Positions 51,011-62,400 of a stretch of DNA of 64,000 bases are shown piece after piece (within the stretch, counting starts at the first letter, position 1; each line of letters opens with the position of its first letter). This DNA is from Chlorocebus sabaeus (taxonomy: Eukaryota; Chordata; Mammalia; Primates; Cercopithecidae), in contig NW_027327627.1 in assembly GCF_047675955.1 (NCBI RefSeq), positions 1-64,000 on the forward strand, given 5' to 3'. The position numbers and the translations under genes are program-made. The notes below the pieces were generated by a model, which was not told the DNA's origin, did not search any database, and worked only from the letters and a program-made list of their open reading frames with translations.

Positions 51011-52109
51011 TTCACCATAGCCCTCTATGGCCTTCCAAATATCATTTTGCAAATTCCTCAAGAACAGCCTTAGCGAAAGGCTTCTTGAGGGGCAATCTGT
51101 AACTCTGTGAGATGAATTAACAGATCACAAAACAGTGTCTCAGAAATCTTCTTTCCAGTTTTTAACTGAAGATATTTACTTTTTCACCATAGCCCCCTAA
51201 GGGATTCCAAATATCACTTTGAAAATTCCACAAGAACAGTCTTACCGAAAGGCTTCCTAAGGGGAAAGCTGTAACTCTGTAAGATGAATTAACAGAACAC
51301 AAACAGTTTCTCAGACAGCTTCTTTCCACTTTTTAACTGAAGATATTTCCTTTATCACCATAGTCCTCTATAGACGTCAAAATATCACTTTGTAAATTCC
51401 ACAAGAACAGCGTAGGCGAAACTCTTCTTGAAGAGAAAGATGTAACTCTGTGAGTTGAATTAAGAGAACACAAAACAGTTTCTCAGAAAGTTTCTTTCCA
51501 GTTTTTAACGGAAGATATTTCCTTTTTCACCATAGCCCTCTGTGGGCTTCAAAATATCAGTTTCTAAATTCCACAAGAACAGCCTTATCGAAAGGCTGCT
51601 TGAAGGGAAAGCTGTAACTCTGTGAGATGAATTAACAGAACACAAAATAGTTTCTCAGAAACCATCTTTCCAGTTTTTAACGGAAGGTATTTCCTTTTTC
51701 ACCATAGCCCTCTGTGGGTTTCCAAATATCACTTTGCAAATTCCACAAGAACAGTCTTAGTGAAAGGCTTCTTGAGGGGAAAGCCGTAACTCTGTGAGAT
51801 TAATTAATGGAACACAAAGCTCTCTCTCAGAAAGCTTCTTTCCAGCTTTTTAAGGAAGATATTTCCTTTTTCACCATAGCTCTCTATGGGCTTCCAAATA
51901 CCTCTTTGCAAATTCCACAAGAACAGTCTTAGGGTAAGGCTTCTTGAGGGGAAAGCTGTAACTCTGTGAGATGAAATAACTGAACACAAAGCAGTTTCTC
52001 AGAAAGCTCCTTTCCAGTTTTTAATTGAAGATATTTCCTTTTTCACCGTAGCCCTCTGTGGGCTTCCAAATATCACTTTGCAAATTCCACAAGAACAGTC
52101 TTAGAGAAA

Positions 52110-53810
52110 GGCTTTTTGAGGAGAAAGCTGTAACTCTGTGAGATGCATTAATAGGACACAAAGCACTTTCTCAGAAAGCTTCTTTCCAGTTTATTACAGA
52201 AGATATTTCCTTATTCACCATAGCCCTCTATGGCCTTCTAAATACCACTTTCCAAATGACACAAGAACAGTCCTAGCGAAAGACTTCTTGAGGGGAAAGC
52301 TGTAAACCTGTGAAATGAATTAACAGAACACAAAGCAGTTTCTCAGAAAGCTTCTTTTCAGTTTTCAACTGAAGATATTTCCTTTTTAACCATAGCCCTA
52401 TATGGGCTTCTAAATGTCACTTTGCAAATTCCACAAGAACAGACTTAGTAAAGTTCTTGAGGGGAAAGCTGTAACTCTGTGAGATGAATTAACAGAACAC
52501 AAAGCAGTTTTTCAGAAAGTTTCTTTCCAGTTTTTAGAGGAAGATATTTCCTTTTTCACCAAAGCCCTCTAAGGGGTTCCAAATATAACTTTGCAAATTC
52601 CAGAAGAACAGTCTTAGTGAAAGGCTTCTTGAGGAAAAAGCTGTAAGTCGGTGAATTGAATTCACAGAACACAAAGCACTTTCTCAGAAACCTTCTTTCC
52701 AGTTTTTAACGAAGGAGAATTCCTTTTTCACCATATCTCTCTCTGGGCTTCCAAATATCACTGTGGAAATGCCACAAGAACAGTCTTAGGGAATGGCTTC
52801 TTGAGGGGAAAGCTGTAACTCTGTGAGATGAATTAACAGAACACAAAGCAGTTTCTCAGAAAGCTTCTTTCCAGTTTTTAACGGAAGATATTTCCTTTTT
52901 CATCATAGCCCTCTAATGTTTCTAAATATCACTTTCCAAATTCCACAAGAAAAGTCTTAGCGAAAGGATTCTTGTGGGGAAAGCTGTAACTCTGTGAGAT
53001 AAATTAATAGTACACAAAGCAGTTTCTCAGAAAGCTTCTTTCCAGTTTTACGTGAAGATATTTCATTTTTACAATAGCCCTCTATGAGCTTCCAAATATT
53101 ACTTTGCAAATTCCACAAGAACAGTCTTAGCGAAAGGCTTCTTGAGGAGAAAGCTGTAACTCTGTGAGATGAATTAATAGGACACAAAGCACTTTCTCAG
53201 AAAGCTTCTTTCCAGTTAATAACGGAAGATATTTCCTTATTCAGCATAGCCCTCTATGGCCTTCTAAATACCACTTTCCAAATGACACAAGAACAGTCCC
53301 AGCCAAAGAATTCTTGAGGGGGAAGCTGTAAATCTGTGAGATGAATTAACAGAACACAAAGCAGTTTCTCAGAAAGCTTCTTTCCAGTTTTCAACTGAAG
53401 ATATTTCGTTTTTAAACATAGCCCTATATGGGCTTCTAAATATCACTTTGCAAATTCCACAAGAACAGACTTAGTAAAGTTCTCCTTGAGGGGAAAGCTG
53501 TAACTCTGTGAGATGAATTAACAGAACACAAAGCAGTTTCTCAGAAAGCTTCTTTCCAGTTTTTAACGGAAGATATTTCCTTTTTCACCAAAGCCCTCTA
53601 TGGGCTTCCAAATATCACTTTGCAAATTCCACAAGAACAGTCTTAGCGAAAGGCTTCTTGAGGAAAAAGCTGTAAGTATGTGAAATGAATTAACAGAACA
53701 CAAAGCAGTTTCTCAGAAAGCTTCTTTCCAGTTTTTAACGGAAGAGAATTCCTTTTTCACCATAGCCCTCTCTGGGCTTCGAAATATCACTTTGCAAATC
53801 ACACAAGAAC
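52110..53810 (-). repeat. Local six-monomer duplication (1026 bp offset)
   Basis: A run starting near 52110 is repeated near 53137. Shared marks include TTAATAGGACACAAAG (52148 and 53174), TCTAAATACCACTTTCC, AATGACACAAGAACAG, ACAGACTTAGTAAAGTTC, GAAGAGAATTCC or GGAGAATTCC and CTCTCTGGGCTTC. The offset of 1026 bp is six monomers of 171. It is the clearest remnant of a multi-monomer unit in the flank, and a further relative lies beyond the L1 near 60711. Confidence 0.78.
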
Positions 53811-53889
53811 AGTCTTAGCAAAAAGCTTCTTGAGGGGAAAGCTGTAACTCTGTGAGATGAATTAACAAAACAAAAAGCAGTTTCGCAGA
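53718..53889 (-). repeat. Representative alpha monomer (172 bp, HindIII to HindIII)
   Basis: One monomer bounded by successive AAGCTT sites at 53718 and 53890, giving the 172 bp length classically seen for the HindIII repeat of Old World monkeys. It contains the TTTTTAACGGAAG tract, GATTCC-like and CACCATAGCCCTCT segments, and the final GATGAATTAAC and CAGAAAGC. It is given as a guide to phase for the rest of the array. Confidence 0.85.
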
Positions 53890-54247
53890 AAGCTTCTTTC
53901 CAGTTTTTAACGGAGAATATTTCCTTTTTCACCATAGCCCTCTATGGGGTTCCAAATATCGCATTGGAAATTCCACAAGAACAGTCTTAACGAAAGGCTT
54001 CTTGAAGAGAAAGCTGTGACTCTTTGAGACGAATTAACACAAGACAAAGCAATTTCTCAGAAAGCTTCATTTCAGTTTTTATCTTACGATATTTCCTTTT
54101 TCACCATTGCCCTCTATGGGCTTCCTAATATCACTTTGCAAATTCCACAAAAACAGTCTTAGCGAATGGCTTCTTGAAGGGAAAGCTGTAGCTCTGTGAG
54201 ATGAATTACCAGAACACAAAGCAGTTTCTCAGAAAGCTTCTTCCCAG

Positions 54248-54478
54248 TTTTTTTTTTTTAATTTATTTTTTATTATTATACTTTAAGTTGTAGGGTACAT
54301 GTGCATAACATGCAGGTTTGTTACATATGTATACTTGTGCCATGTTCGTGTGCTGCAACCATCAACTCGTCATTTACATCAGGTATAACTCACAGTGCAA
54401 TCCCTCCCCTCTTCCCCCTCCCCATGATAGGCCCCGGTGTTTGATGTTCCCCTTCCCGAGTCCAAGTGATCTCATTGT
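54248..54478 (-). other. L1 3' UTR and poly(A) tail
   Basis: Read on the minus strand, the segment after the ORF2 stop carries the usual L1 end: ATGGGAGGG-like text, then TGCACATGTACCCTACAAC, AAAGTATAATAATAAAAAAT and a short A-run seen as 12 Ts at 54248-54259. Up to five of those Ts belong to the satellite target. The tail is interrupted (AAATAAATT), which suits an aged element. Confidence 0.9.
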
Positions 54479-55081
54479 TCAGTTCCCACCTATGAGTGAG
54501 AACATGCGGTGTTTGGTTTTCTGTTCTTGTGATAGTTTGCTGAGAATGATGGTTTCAAGCTGCATCCATGTCCCTACAAATGACACAAACTCATCCTTTT
54601 TTATGGCTCCATAGTATTCCATGGTGTATATGTGCCACATTTTCTTAATCCAATCTGTCACTGATGGACATTTGGGTTGATTCCAAGTCTCTGCTATTGT
54701 GAATAGTGCTGCAATAAACATACATGTGCATGTGTCTTTATAGCAGCATAATTTATAATCCTTTGTGTATATACCCAGTAATGGGATGGCTGGGTCATAT
54801 GGAACATCTAGTTCTAGATCCTTGAGGAATCGCCATACTGTTTTCCATAATGGTTGAACTAGTTTACATTCCCACCAACAGTGTAAAAGTGTTCCTATTT
54901 CTCCACATCCTCTCCAGCACCTGTTGTTTCCTGACTTTTGAATGATCGCCATTCTAACTGGTGTGAGATGGTATCTCATTGTGGTTTTGATTTGCATTTC
55001 TCTGATGGCCAGTGATGGTGAGCATTTTTTCATGTGTCTGTTGGCTGTATGAATGTCTTCTTTTGAGAAATGTCTGTTCAT
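54479..55081 (-). other. L1 ORF2 C-terminal cysteine-rich segment
   Basis: Open 200-codon segment starting at an internal methionine and running to the natural ORF2 stop. The conserved C-x3-C-x7-H-x4-C motif (CWRGCGEIGTLLHCWWEC) is complete at about 54866-54919. It is out of frame with the reverse transcriptase segment because of the 1-base deletion near 55.17 kb. Confidence 0.88.
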
Positions 55082-55569
55082 ATCCTTTGCCCACTTTTTG
55101 ATGGGGTTGTTTGTTTTTTTCTTGTAAATTTGTTTGAGGTCTTTGTAGGTTCTGGATATTAGCCTTTGTCAGATGAGTAGATTGCAAAAATTTTCTCCCA
55201 TTCTGTAGGTTGCCTGTTCACTCTGATGGTAGTTTCTTTTGCTGTGCAGAAGCTCTTTAGTTTAATGAGATCCCATTTGTCAATTTTGGCTTTTGCTGCC
55301 GTTGCTTTTGGTGTTATAGACATGAAGTCTTTGCCCATGTCTATGTCCTGAATGGTACTACCTAGGTTTTCCTCTAGGATTTTTATGGTATTAGGTCTAA
55401 CCTTTAAGTCTCTAATCCATCTTGAATTAATTTTCGTATAAGGAGTAAGGAAAGGATCCAGTTTCAGCTTTCTGCTTATGGCTAGCCAATTTTCCCAGCA
55501 CCGTTTATTGAATAGGGAATCCTTTCCCCATTTCTTGTTTCTCTCAGTTTTGTCAAAGATCAGATGGCT

Positions 55570-57021
55570 CTAGATGTGTGGTATTATTTCTGAGGACTCT
55601 GTTCTGTTCCATTTTTCTATATCTCTGTTTTGGTACCAGTACCATGCTGTTTTGGTGACTGTAGCCTTGTAGTATAGTTTGAAGTCAGGTAGCGTGATGC
55701 CTCCAGCTTTGTTCTTTTGACATAGGATTGTCTTGGAGATGCGGGCTCTTTTTTGGTTCCATATGAACTTTAAAGCAGTTTTTTCCAATTCTGTGAAGAA
55801 GCTCATTGGCAGCTTGATGGGGATGGCATTGAATCTATAAATAACCTTGGGCAGTATGGTCATTTTCACGATATTGATTCTTCCTATCCATGAGCATGGT
55901 ATGTTCTTCCATTTGTTTGTGTCCTCTTTTATTTCACTGAGCAGTGGTTTGTAGTTCTCCTTGAAGAGGTCCTTTACATCCCTTGTAAGTTGGATTCCTA
56001 GCTGTTTTATTCTCTTTGAAGCAATTGTGAATGGATGTGCAGTCATGATTTGGCTCTCTGTTTGTCTGTTACTGGAGTATACGAATGCTTGGGATTTTTG
56101 CACATTAATTTTGTATCCTGAGACTTTGCTGAAGTTGCTTATCAGCTTAAGGAGATTTTGGGCTGAGACAATGGGATTTTCTAAATATACAATCATGTCA
56201 TCTGCAAAGAGGGACAATTTCACTTCTTCTTTTCCTAACTGAATACCCTTGATTTCTTTCTCTTGCCTGATTGCCCTAGCCAGGACTTCCAACACTATGT
56301 TGAATAGGAGTGGTGAGAGAGGGCATCCCTGTCTTGTGCCAGTTTTCAAAGGGAATTTTTCCAGGTTTTGCCCATTCAGTATGATATTGGCTGTGGGTTT
56401 GTCATAAATAGCTCTTATTATTTTGAGGTACGTTCCATCAATACCGAATTTATTGAGCGTTTTTAGCATGAAGGGCTGTTGAATTTTGTCAAAAGCCTTT
56501 TCTGCATCGATTGAGATAATCATGTGGTTCCTGTCTTTGGTTCTGTTTATATGCTGGATTATGTTTATTGATTTGCGAATGTTGAACCAGCCTTGCATCC
56601 CAGGGATGAAGCCCACTTGATCATGGTGGATAAGCTTTTTGATGTGCTGTTGAATACGTTTTGCCAGTATTTTATTGAGGATTTTTGCATCGATGTTCAT
56701 CAGGGATATTGGTCTAAAATTCTCTTTTTTTGTTGTGTCTCTACCAGGCTTTGGTATCAGGATGATGTTGGCCTCATAAGATGAGTTAGGGAGGATTCCC
56801 TGTTTTTCTATTGATTGGAATAGTTTCAGAAGGAATGGTACCAGCTCCTCCTTGTACCTCTGGTAGAATTCAGCTGTGAATCCATCTGATCCGGGACTTT
56901 TTTTGGTTGGTAGGCTATTAATTATTGCCTCAATTTCAGAGCCTGCTATTGGTCTATTCAGGGATTCAACTTCTTCCTGGTTTAGTCTTGGAAGAGTGTA
57001 AGTGTCCAGGAAATTATCCAT
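55570..57021 (-). other. L1 ORF2 reverse transcriptase core, open segment
   Basis: Longest surviving open segment, 483 codons counted from an internal methionine; the same frame extends upstream past 57150. It includes the RT palm with the catalytic FADD box at residues 272-275 (56197-56208), the TGTRQGCPLSPLLFN motif at about 227-241 and SIDAEKAFDK at about 170-179. The segment ends at a TAG where related elements have a tyrosine codon. Catalytic residues are intact, but the protein would lack its proper endonuclease and C-terminal parts. Confidence 0.9.
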
Positions 57022-57635
57022 TTCTTCTAGATTTTCTAGTTTATTTGCGTAGAGGTGTTTATAGTATTCTCTGATGGTAGTTTGTATTTCTGTGGGGTCG
57101 GTGGTGATATCCCCTTTATCATTTTTTATTGCGTCTATTTGATTCTTCTCCCTTTTCTTCTTTATTAGTCTTGCTAGCGGTCTGTCAATTTTGTTGATCT
57201 TTTCAAAAAACCAACTCCTGGATTCATTGATTTTTTTGGAGGGATTTTTGTGTCTCTATCTCCTTCAGTTCTGCTCTTAGTTATTTCTTGCCTTCTGCTA
57301 GCTTTTGAATGAGTTTGCTCTTGCTTCTCTAGTTCTTTTAATTGCGTTGTTAGAGTGTCATTTTTAGATCTTTCCTGCTTTCTCTTGTGGGCATTTAGTG
57401 CTATAAATTTCTCCCTACACACTGCTTTAAATGTGTCCCAGAGATTCTGGTATGTTGTATCTTTGTTCTCATTTGTTTCAAAGAACATCTTTATTTCTGC
57501 CTTCATTTCGTCATGTACCCAGTAGTCATTCAGGAGCAGGTTGTTCAGTTTCCATGTAGTTGAGCGGTTTTGATTGAGTTTCTTAGTCCTGAGTTCTAGT
57601 TTGATTGCAGTGTGGTCTGAGAGACAGTTTGTTAC

Positions 57636-58299
57636 CATTTCTGTTCTTGTACATTTACTGAGGAGTGCTTTACTTCCAACTATGTGGTCAATTTTGGAAT
57701 AAGTGCGATGTGGTGCTGAGAAGAATGTATATTCTGTTGATTTGGGGTGGAGAGTTCTATAAATGTCTAAAGTTCTGCTTGCTGCAGAGATGAGTTCAAT
57801 TCCTGGATATCCTTGTTAATTTTCTGTCTCGTTGATCTGTCTAATGTTGACAGTGGACTGTTGAAGTCTCACATTATTATTGTATGGGAGTCTAAGTCTC
57901 TTTGTAAGGCTCTAAGGACTTGCTTTATGAATCTGGGTGCTCCTGTATTGGGTGCTTATATATTTAGGATAGTTAGCCCTTCCTGTTGAATTGATCCCTT
58001 TACCATTATGTAATGGCCTTCTTTGTCTCTTTTGATCTTTGATGGTTTAAAGTCTGTTTTATCAGAGACTAGTATTGCAACCCCCACTTTTTTTGTTCTG
58101 CATTTGCTTGGTAAATCTTCCTCCATCCCTTTATTTTGAGCCTATGTATGTCTCTGCGTGTGAGATGGGTCTCCTGAATACAGCAGACTGATGGGTCTGG
58201 ACTCTGTATCCAGTTTGCCAGTCTGTGTCTTTTAATTGGAGCATTTAGTCCATTTACATTTAAGGTTAAGATTGTTATGTGTGAACTTGATCCTGCCAT
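57636..58299 (-). other. L1 ORF2 endonuclease domain remnant
   Basis: Apurinic endonuclease-like domain. Recognisable in order are the N-terminal LNVNGLN (asparagine of the active site), CIQETHL (glutamate) and, after the damaged middle, CLSDHTAIK (catalytic aspartate-histidine). The glycine codon just before the catalytic DFN triad is now TGA. At least two frameshifts and two stops lie inside, so the domain is dead. Confidence 0.85.
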
Positions 58300-58362
58300 T
58301 ATGATATTAACTGGTTATTTTGCTCGTTAGTTGATGCAGTTTCTTCCTAGCCTTGATGGTCT
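58300..58362 (-). other. L1 inter-ORF spacer, 63 bp
   Basis: Sequence between the ORF1 stop and the ORF2 start. The length of 63 bp equals the spacer usual in primate L1, which supports the placement of both gene ends. Confidence 0.8.
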
Positions 58363-59376
58363 TTACATTTTGGCATGTTTTTGCAATGGCTGGTACCGGT
58401 TGTTCCTTTCCATGTTTAGTGCTTCCTTCAGGGTCTCTTGTAAGGCAGGCCTAGTGGTGACAAAATCTCTAAGCATTTGCTTATCTGTAAAGGATTTTAT
58501 TTCTCCTTCACTTATGAAACTTAGTTTGGCTGGATATGAAATTCTGGGTTGAAAATTCTTTTCTTTAAGAATGTTGAATATTGGCCCCCACTCTCTTCTG
58601 CCTTGTAGAGTTTCTGCCGAGAGTTCTGCTGTTAGTCTAATGGGCTTCCCTTTGTGGGTAACCCGACCTTTCTCTCTGGCTGCCCTTAAGATTTTTTTCT
58701 TCATTTCAACTTTGGTGAATCTGGCAATTATGTGTCTTGGAGTTGCTCTTCTCGAGGAGTATATTTGTGTTGTTCTCTGTATTTCCTGGATTTTAATGTT
58801 GGCCTGCCCTACTAGGTTGGGGAAGTTCTCCTGGATGATATACTGAAGAGTGTTTTCCATTTGATTCCATTTTCCCCCTCACTTTCAGGCACACCAATCA
58901 GACGTAGATTTGGTCTTTTTACATAATCCCATACTTCTTGCAGGCTTTGTTCATTTCTTTTTCTTCTTTTTTCTTTTGATTTCTCTTCTTGCTTCATTTC
59001 GTTCATTTGATCCTTAATCGCTAATACTCTTTTCCAGTTGATCGAGTCGGTTACTGAAGCTTGTGCATTTGTCAAGTATTTCTCGTGTCATGGTTTTCAT
59101 CTCTTTCATTTCGTTTATGACCTTCTCTGCATTAATTATTCTAGCCATCAATTCTTCCAATTTTTTTTCAAGACTTTTAGTTTCTTTGGGCTGGGTATGT
59201 AATTCCTCCTTTAGCCCTGAGAAGTTTGATGGACTGAAGCCTTCTTCTATCATCTCGTCAAAGTCATTCTCCGTCCAACTTTGATCTGTTGCTGGCGATG
59301 AGCTGCGCTCCTTTGCCGGAGAAGATGAGCTCTTAATTTTTAAAATTCCAGTTTTTCTGCCCTGCTTTTTCCCCAT
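58363..59376 (-). pseudogene. L1 ORF1 pseudogene (RNA-binding chaperone)
   Basis: ORF1p is a trimeric coiled-coil RNA chaperone that packages L1 RNA. The reading frame spans 1014 bp, against 1017 for the usual 338-residue protein, beginning MGKKQGRKTG. Three overlapping open pieces cover it, separated by frameshifts near 59.03 kb and 58.86 kb. The N-terminal region contains KERSSSPATDQSW and a coiled coil rich in E, K and M. The middle and C-terminal RNA-binding parts are well kept (EQSLQEVWDYVKRPNLRLIG, RRATPRHIIARFTKVE, RREWGPIFNILKEKNFQPR) and end in YQPLQKHAKM. The RNA-binding half looks closer to young L1PA elements than the coiled coil does. Confidence 0.94.
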
Positions 59377-59401
59377 CTTTGTGGCATTATCTGCCTCTGG
59401 C
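59377..59401 (-). other. L1 5' UTR stub
   Basis: Only about 25 bases precede the ORF1 start (minus strand ending GATAATGCCACAAAG before ATG). The internal promoter of L1, which lies farther upstream in the 5' UTR, is absent, so the copy could not have been transcribed from its own promoter after insertion. Confidence 0.82.
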
Positions 59402-62400
59402 TTTTAACGGAAGATATTTCCTTTTTCACCATAGCCCTCTATGGGATTCCAAATATCACTTTGCAAATTTCACAAGAACAGTCTTAGTGAACGGCTTCTT
59501 GAGGGGAAAGCTGTAACTCTGTGAGATGAATTAACAGAACACAAAGCAGTTTCTCAGAAATCTTGTTTCCAGTTTTAACGAAAGATATTTCCTTTTTCAC
59601 CATAGCCCTCTATGGGCTTCAAAATATCACTTTTCAAATTCCACAAGAACAGTCTTAGCGAAAGGCATCTGGAGGGGAAAGCTGTAAATCTGTGAGATGA
59701 ATTAACAGAACACAAAGCAGTTTCTAAAAAACATTCTTTCCAGTTTTTAACGGAAGATATTTCCTTTTTCATCATAGCCCTCTATGGGCTTCCAAATACC
59801 ACCTTGAAAATTCCACAGGAACAATCTTAGTGAACCACTTCTTGAGGGGAAAGCTATAACTCTGTGAGATGAATTAAGAGAACATAATGCAGTTCCTCAG
59901 AAAGCTTTTTTTCGGTTTTTATCTTAGAATATTTCTTTTTTGCCATAACCCTCTATGGGTTTCTAAAATGAATTTGCAATTTCCACAAGAACAGCCTTAG
60001 CAAAGGGCTTCTTGAGGGGAAAGCTATAACTCTGTGAAATGAATTAACACAACGCAAAGCAGTTTCTCAGAAAGCTTCTTTTCAGTTTTTAGGTTAGGAT
60101 ATTTCCTTTTTCACCATAGACCTTTATGGGCTTCCAAATATCACTTTGCAAATTCCAAAAGAACAGTCTTAGCGAAAGGCTTCTTGAGGGGAAAGCTGTA
60201 ACTCTGTGAGATGAATTAACAGAACACAAAGCAGTTTCTCCAAAAGCTTATTTTCAGTTTTTATCTCAGGCTATTTCCTTTTTCACCATAGACCTCTATG
60301 GGCTTCTAAATATCTCTTTCCAAATTCCACAAGAACAGCCTTAGGGAAAGGCTTCTTAGAGGGAAAGCTGTAACTCTGTGAGATGAATTAACAGAACACA
60401 AAGCAGTTTCTCAGAAAGCTTCTATCCAGTTTTTAACTGAAGGTATTTCCTTTTTCCCCATAGCCCTCTATGAACTTTCAAATATCACTTTGCAAACTCC
60501 ACAAGAAGAGTCATAGTGATCGACTTCTTGAGGGGAAAGCTATAACTCCATGAGATGTGTTAGGAGAAAACAATGCAGTTTCACAGAAAGCTTCTTTCCA
60601 GTTTTTAACGGAAGATATTTCCTTTTTCAACAAAGCCCTCTATGGGCTTCCAAATATCACTTTGAAAATTCCACAAGAACAGTCTTAGCAAAAGGCTTCT
60701 TGAGGAAAAACTGTAAGTATGTGAAATGAATTAACAGAACACAAAGCAGTTTCTCAGAAAGCTTCTTTACAGTTTTTAACAGAAGAGAATTCCTTTTTCA
60801 CCATAGCCCTCTGTGGGCTTCCAAATATCACTTTGCAAATCCCACAAGAACAGTCTTAGCGAAAAGCTTCTTGAGGGGAAAGCTGTAACTCTGTGAGATG
60901 AATTAACAGAACAAACAGCAGTTTCTCAGAAAGCTTCTTTCTAGTTTTTAACGGAGGATATTTCCTTTTTAACCGTAGCCCTCTAAGGGCTTCTAAATAT
61001 CACGTTCTAAATTCCACAAGAACAGTCTTAGCGAAAGGCTTCTTGAGGGGAAAGCTATAGCTCTGTGAGATGAATTAACAGAACACAAAGCAGTTTCCCA
61101 GAAAGCTTCTTTCCAGTTTTTATCTTCGGATATTTCCTTTTTCACCGTAGCCTTCTATGTGCTTCCAAATATCACCTTGCAAATTCCACAAGCACAGTCT
61201 TAGCGAAAGGCTTCTTCAGGAGAAAGCTGTAACTCTGTGAGATGAAGTAACAGAGCACAAAGCAATTTCTCAGAAAGCTTATTTCCAGTTTTTTACCGGA
61301 GATATTTCCTTTTTCATCATAGCCTTCTATGGGCTTCCAAATATCCCTTTGTAAATTCCACAAGAACAGACTTAGCGAAAGGCTTCTTGAAGGGCAAGCT
61401 GTAACTCTGTGAGATCATTAACAGAACACAAAGCAGTTTCTCAGATACCCTCTTTTCTGTTTTTATCTTAGCATATTTTCTTTTTCAACATAGCCCTCCA
61501 TGGGCTTCCAAATATCACTTTGCAAATTCCACAAGAACAGACTTAGTGAACGGTTTCTTGCGGAGAAAGCTGTAAATCTGTGAGATGAATTAACAGAACA
61601 CAAAGCAGTTTCTCAGGAAGCTTATTTTCAGTTTTTATCCTAGGATATTTCCTTTTTCACCATAGCCCTCTATGGGCTTCCAAATATCACTATGCTAATT
61701 TCACAAAAAGAGTCTTAGTGAACAGATTCTTCAGTGGAAAGCTGTAACTCTGTGAGTTGACCTAACAGAACACAAAGCAGTTTCTCAGAAATCTTCTTTC
61801 TAGTTTTTAACGAGTTATTTCCTTTTTCACCTTAGCCCTCTATGGGATTCCAAACATCACTTTGCAAATTTCACAAGAACAGTCTTAGGGAAAGGCTTCT
61901 TGAGAAGAAAGCTCTAACTCTCTGAGATGAATTAACAGAACACAAAGCAGTTTCTCAGAAAGCTTTTTTTCGGTTTTTATCATAGGATATTTCCATTTTC
62001 ACCATAGCTCCCTATGGCCTTCCAAATATCACTTTGCAAATTCCACAAGAACAGTCTTAGCGAAAGGCTTCTTGAGGGGAAAGCTGTAACACTGTGAGAT
62101 GAATTAACAGAACACAAAGCAGTTTCTCAGAAAGCCTCTTTTCAGTTTTTATCTTAGGATATTTCCTTTGTCAGCGTACCCCTGTATGGGCTTACAAATG
62201 TCACTTTTCAAATTCATCAAGAACATTCTTAGCGAAAGGCTTCTTGAGGCGAAAGATGTAGCTCTGTGAGATGAATTAACAAACCACAAAGCAGTTACTC
62301 AGAAAGCTGCTTTCCAGTTTTTAACGGAAGATATTTCCTTTTTCACCATATCCCTCAATGTTATTCGAAATATCACTTTGCAACTTCCACAAGAACAGTC

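Larger units (their letters stand above)
1..54247 (-). repeat. Alpha satellite array, main block
   Basis: Uninterrupted tandem array of about 171-172 bp monomers, all in one orientation. Each monomer carries in order AGCTTCTTT, a T-rich AGTTTTTAACGG or TTTTTATCTTAGG variant, GATATTTCC, CACCATAGCCCTCTATGGG, CCAAATATCAC, TTCCACAAGAACAG, GCGAAAGGCTTCTTGAGG, AACTCTGTGAGATGAATTA and CACAAAGCAGTTTCTCAGA. The reverse complement matches the remembered green monkey HindIII alpha satellite along its whole length and the human alpha consensus only loosely. The family forms primate centromeres and pericentromeres and encodes no protein. Two monomer types are visible at the T-rich site (AACGGAAG/AACTGAAG and ATCTTAGG), but they do not alternate strictly, so this is not a simple dimer array. 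Call confident; species assignment inferred. Confidence 0.97.
37104..54247 (-). repeat. Divergent monomeric alpha satellite, inner flank
   Basis: About 100 head-to-tail monomers in the same orientation as the HOR array, each differing from its neighbours at many sites and with many private indels. No period longer than one monomer runs through the region; only local duplications of a few monomers stand out. No Alu or other element was seen before the L1 at 54248. Such layers are normally older than the HOR core and usually lack kinetochore chromatin, which is family knowledge and not shown here. Confidence 0.92.
54479..58299 (-). pseudogene. L1 ORF2 pseudogene (endonuclease-reverse transcriptase)
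   Basis: Covers the whole ORF2 (3821 bp against about 3828 bp for an intact gene), starting at the ATG of MAGSSSHITILTLNVNG and ending at FSLIGGN. ORF2p nicks target DNA with its endonuclease and copies L1 RNA with its reverse transcriptase. Here it is broken: a frameshift in an A-run near 58.10 kb, a TAA at 57956-57958, a TGA at 57869-57871, another frameshift between 57.87 and 57.64 kb, a ~5-base deletion near 57.28 kb, a TAG at 55570-55572 and a 1-base deletion near 55.17 kb. Breaks lie in the endonuclease region, the linker and the C-terminal part, so no functional product is possible. Confidence 0.95.
54248..59401 (-). mobile_element. LINE-1 retrotransposon, 5' UTR truncated, inactive
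   Basis: Non-LTR retrotransposon of about 5.15 kb on the minus strand: poly(A) tail and 3' UTR at the low-coordinate end, then ORF2, a 63 bp spacer and ORF1, ending about 25 bases beyond the ORF1 start codon. Protein similarity to primate L1PA-type elements is obvious in both ORFs. The insertion replaces nothing: alpha sequence CCCAGTTTTT to the left continues in register as TTTTAACGGAAG on the right. On the plus strand the insertion point is TTTT/AA with poly(T) directly after the Ts, as expected for target-primed reverse transcription. No target-site duplication longer than about four Ts is visible. Numerous stops and frameshifts show it is an old, dead copy. Confidence 0.96.

Noticed and set aside
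54248..54270. Poly(T) run as a terminator or simple repeat
   Set aside because: It is the complement of the L1 poly(A) tail fused to the Ts of the satellite target.
55961..56784. Plus-strand ORFs inside the L1 (also 54318-54614, 58331-58846, 59063-59284)
   Set aside because: They are antisense shadows of L1 ORF1 and ORF2; the real coding similarity is entirely on the minus strand.
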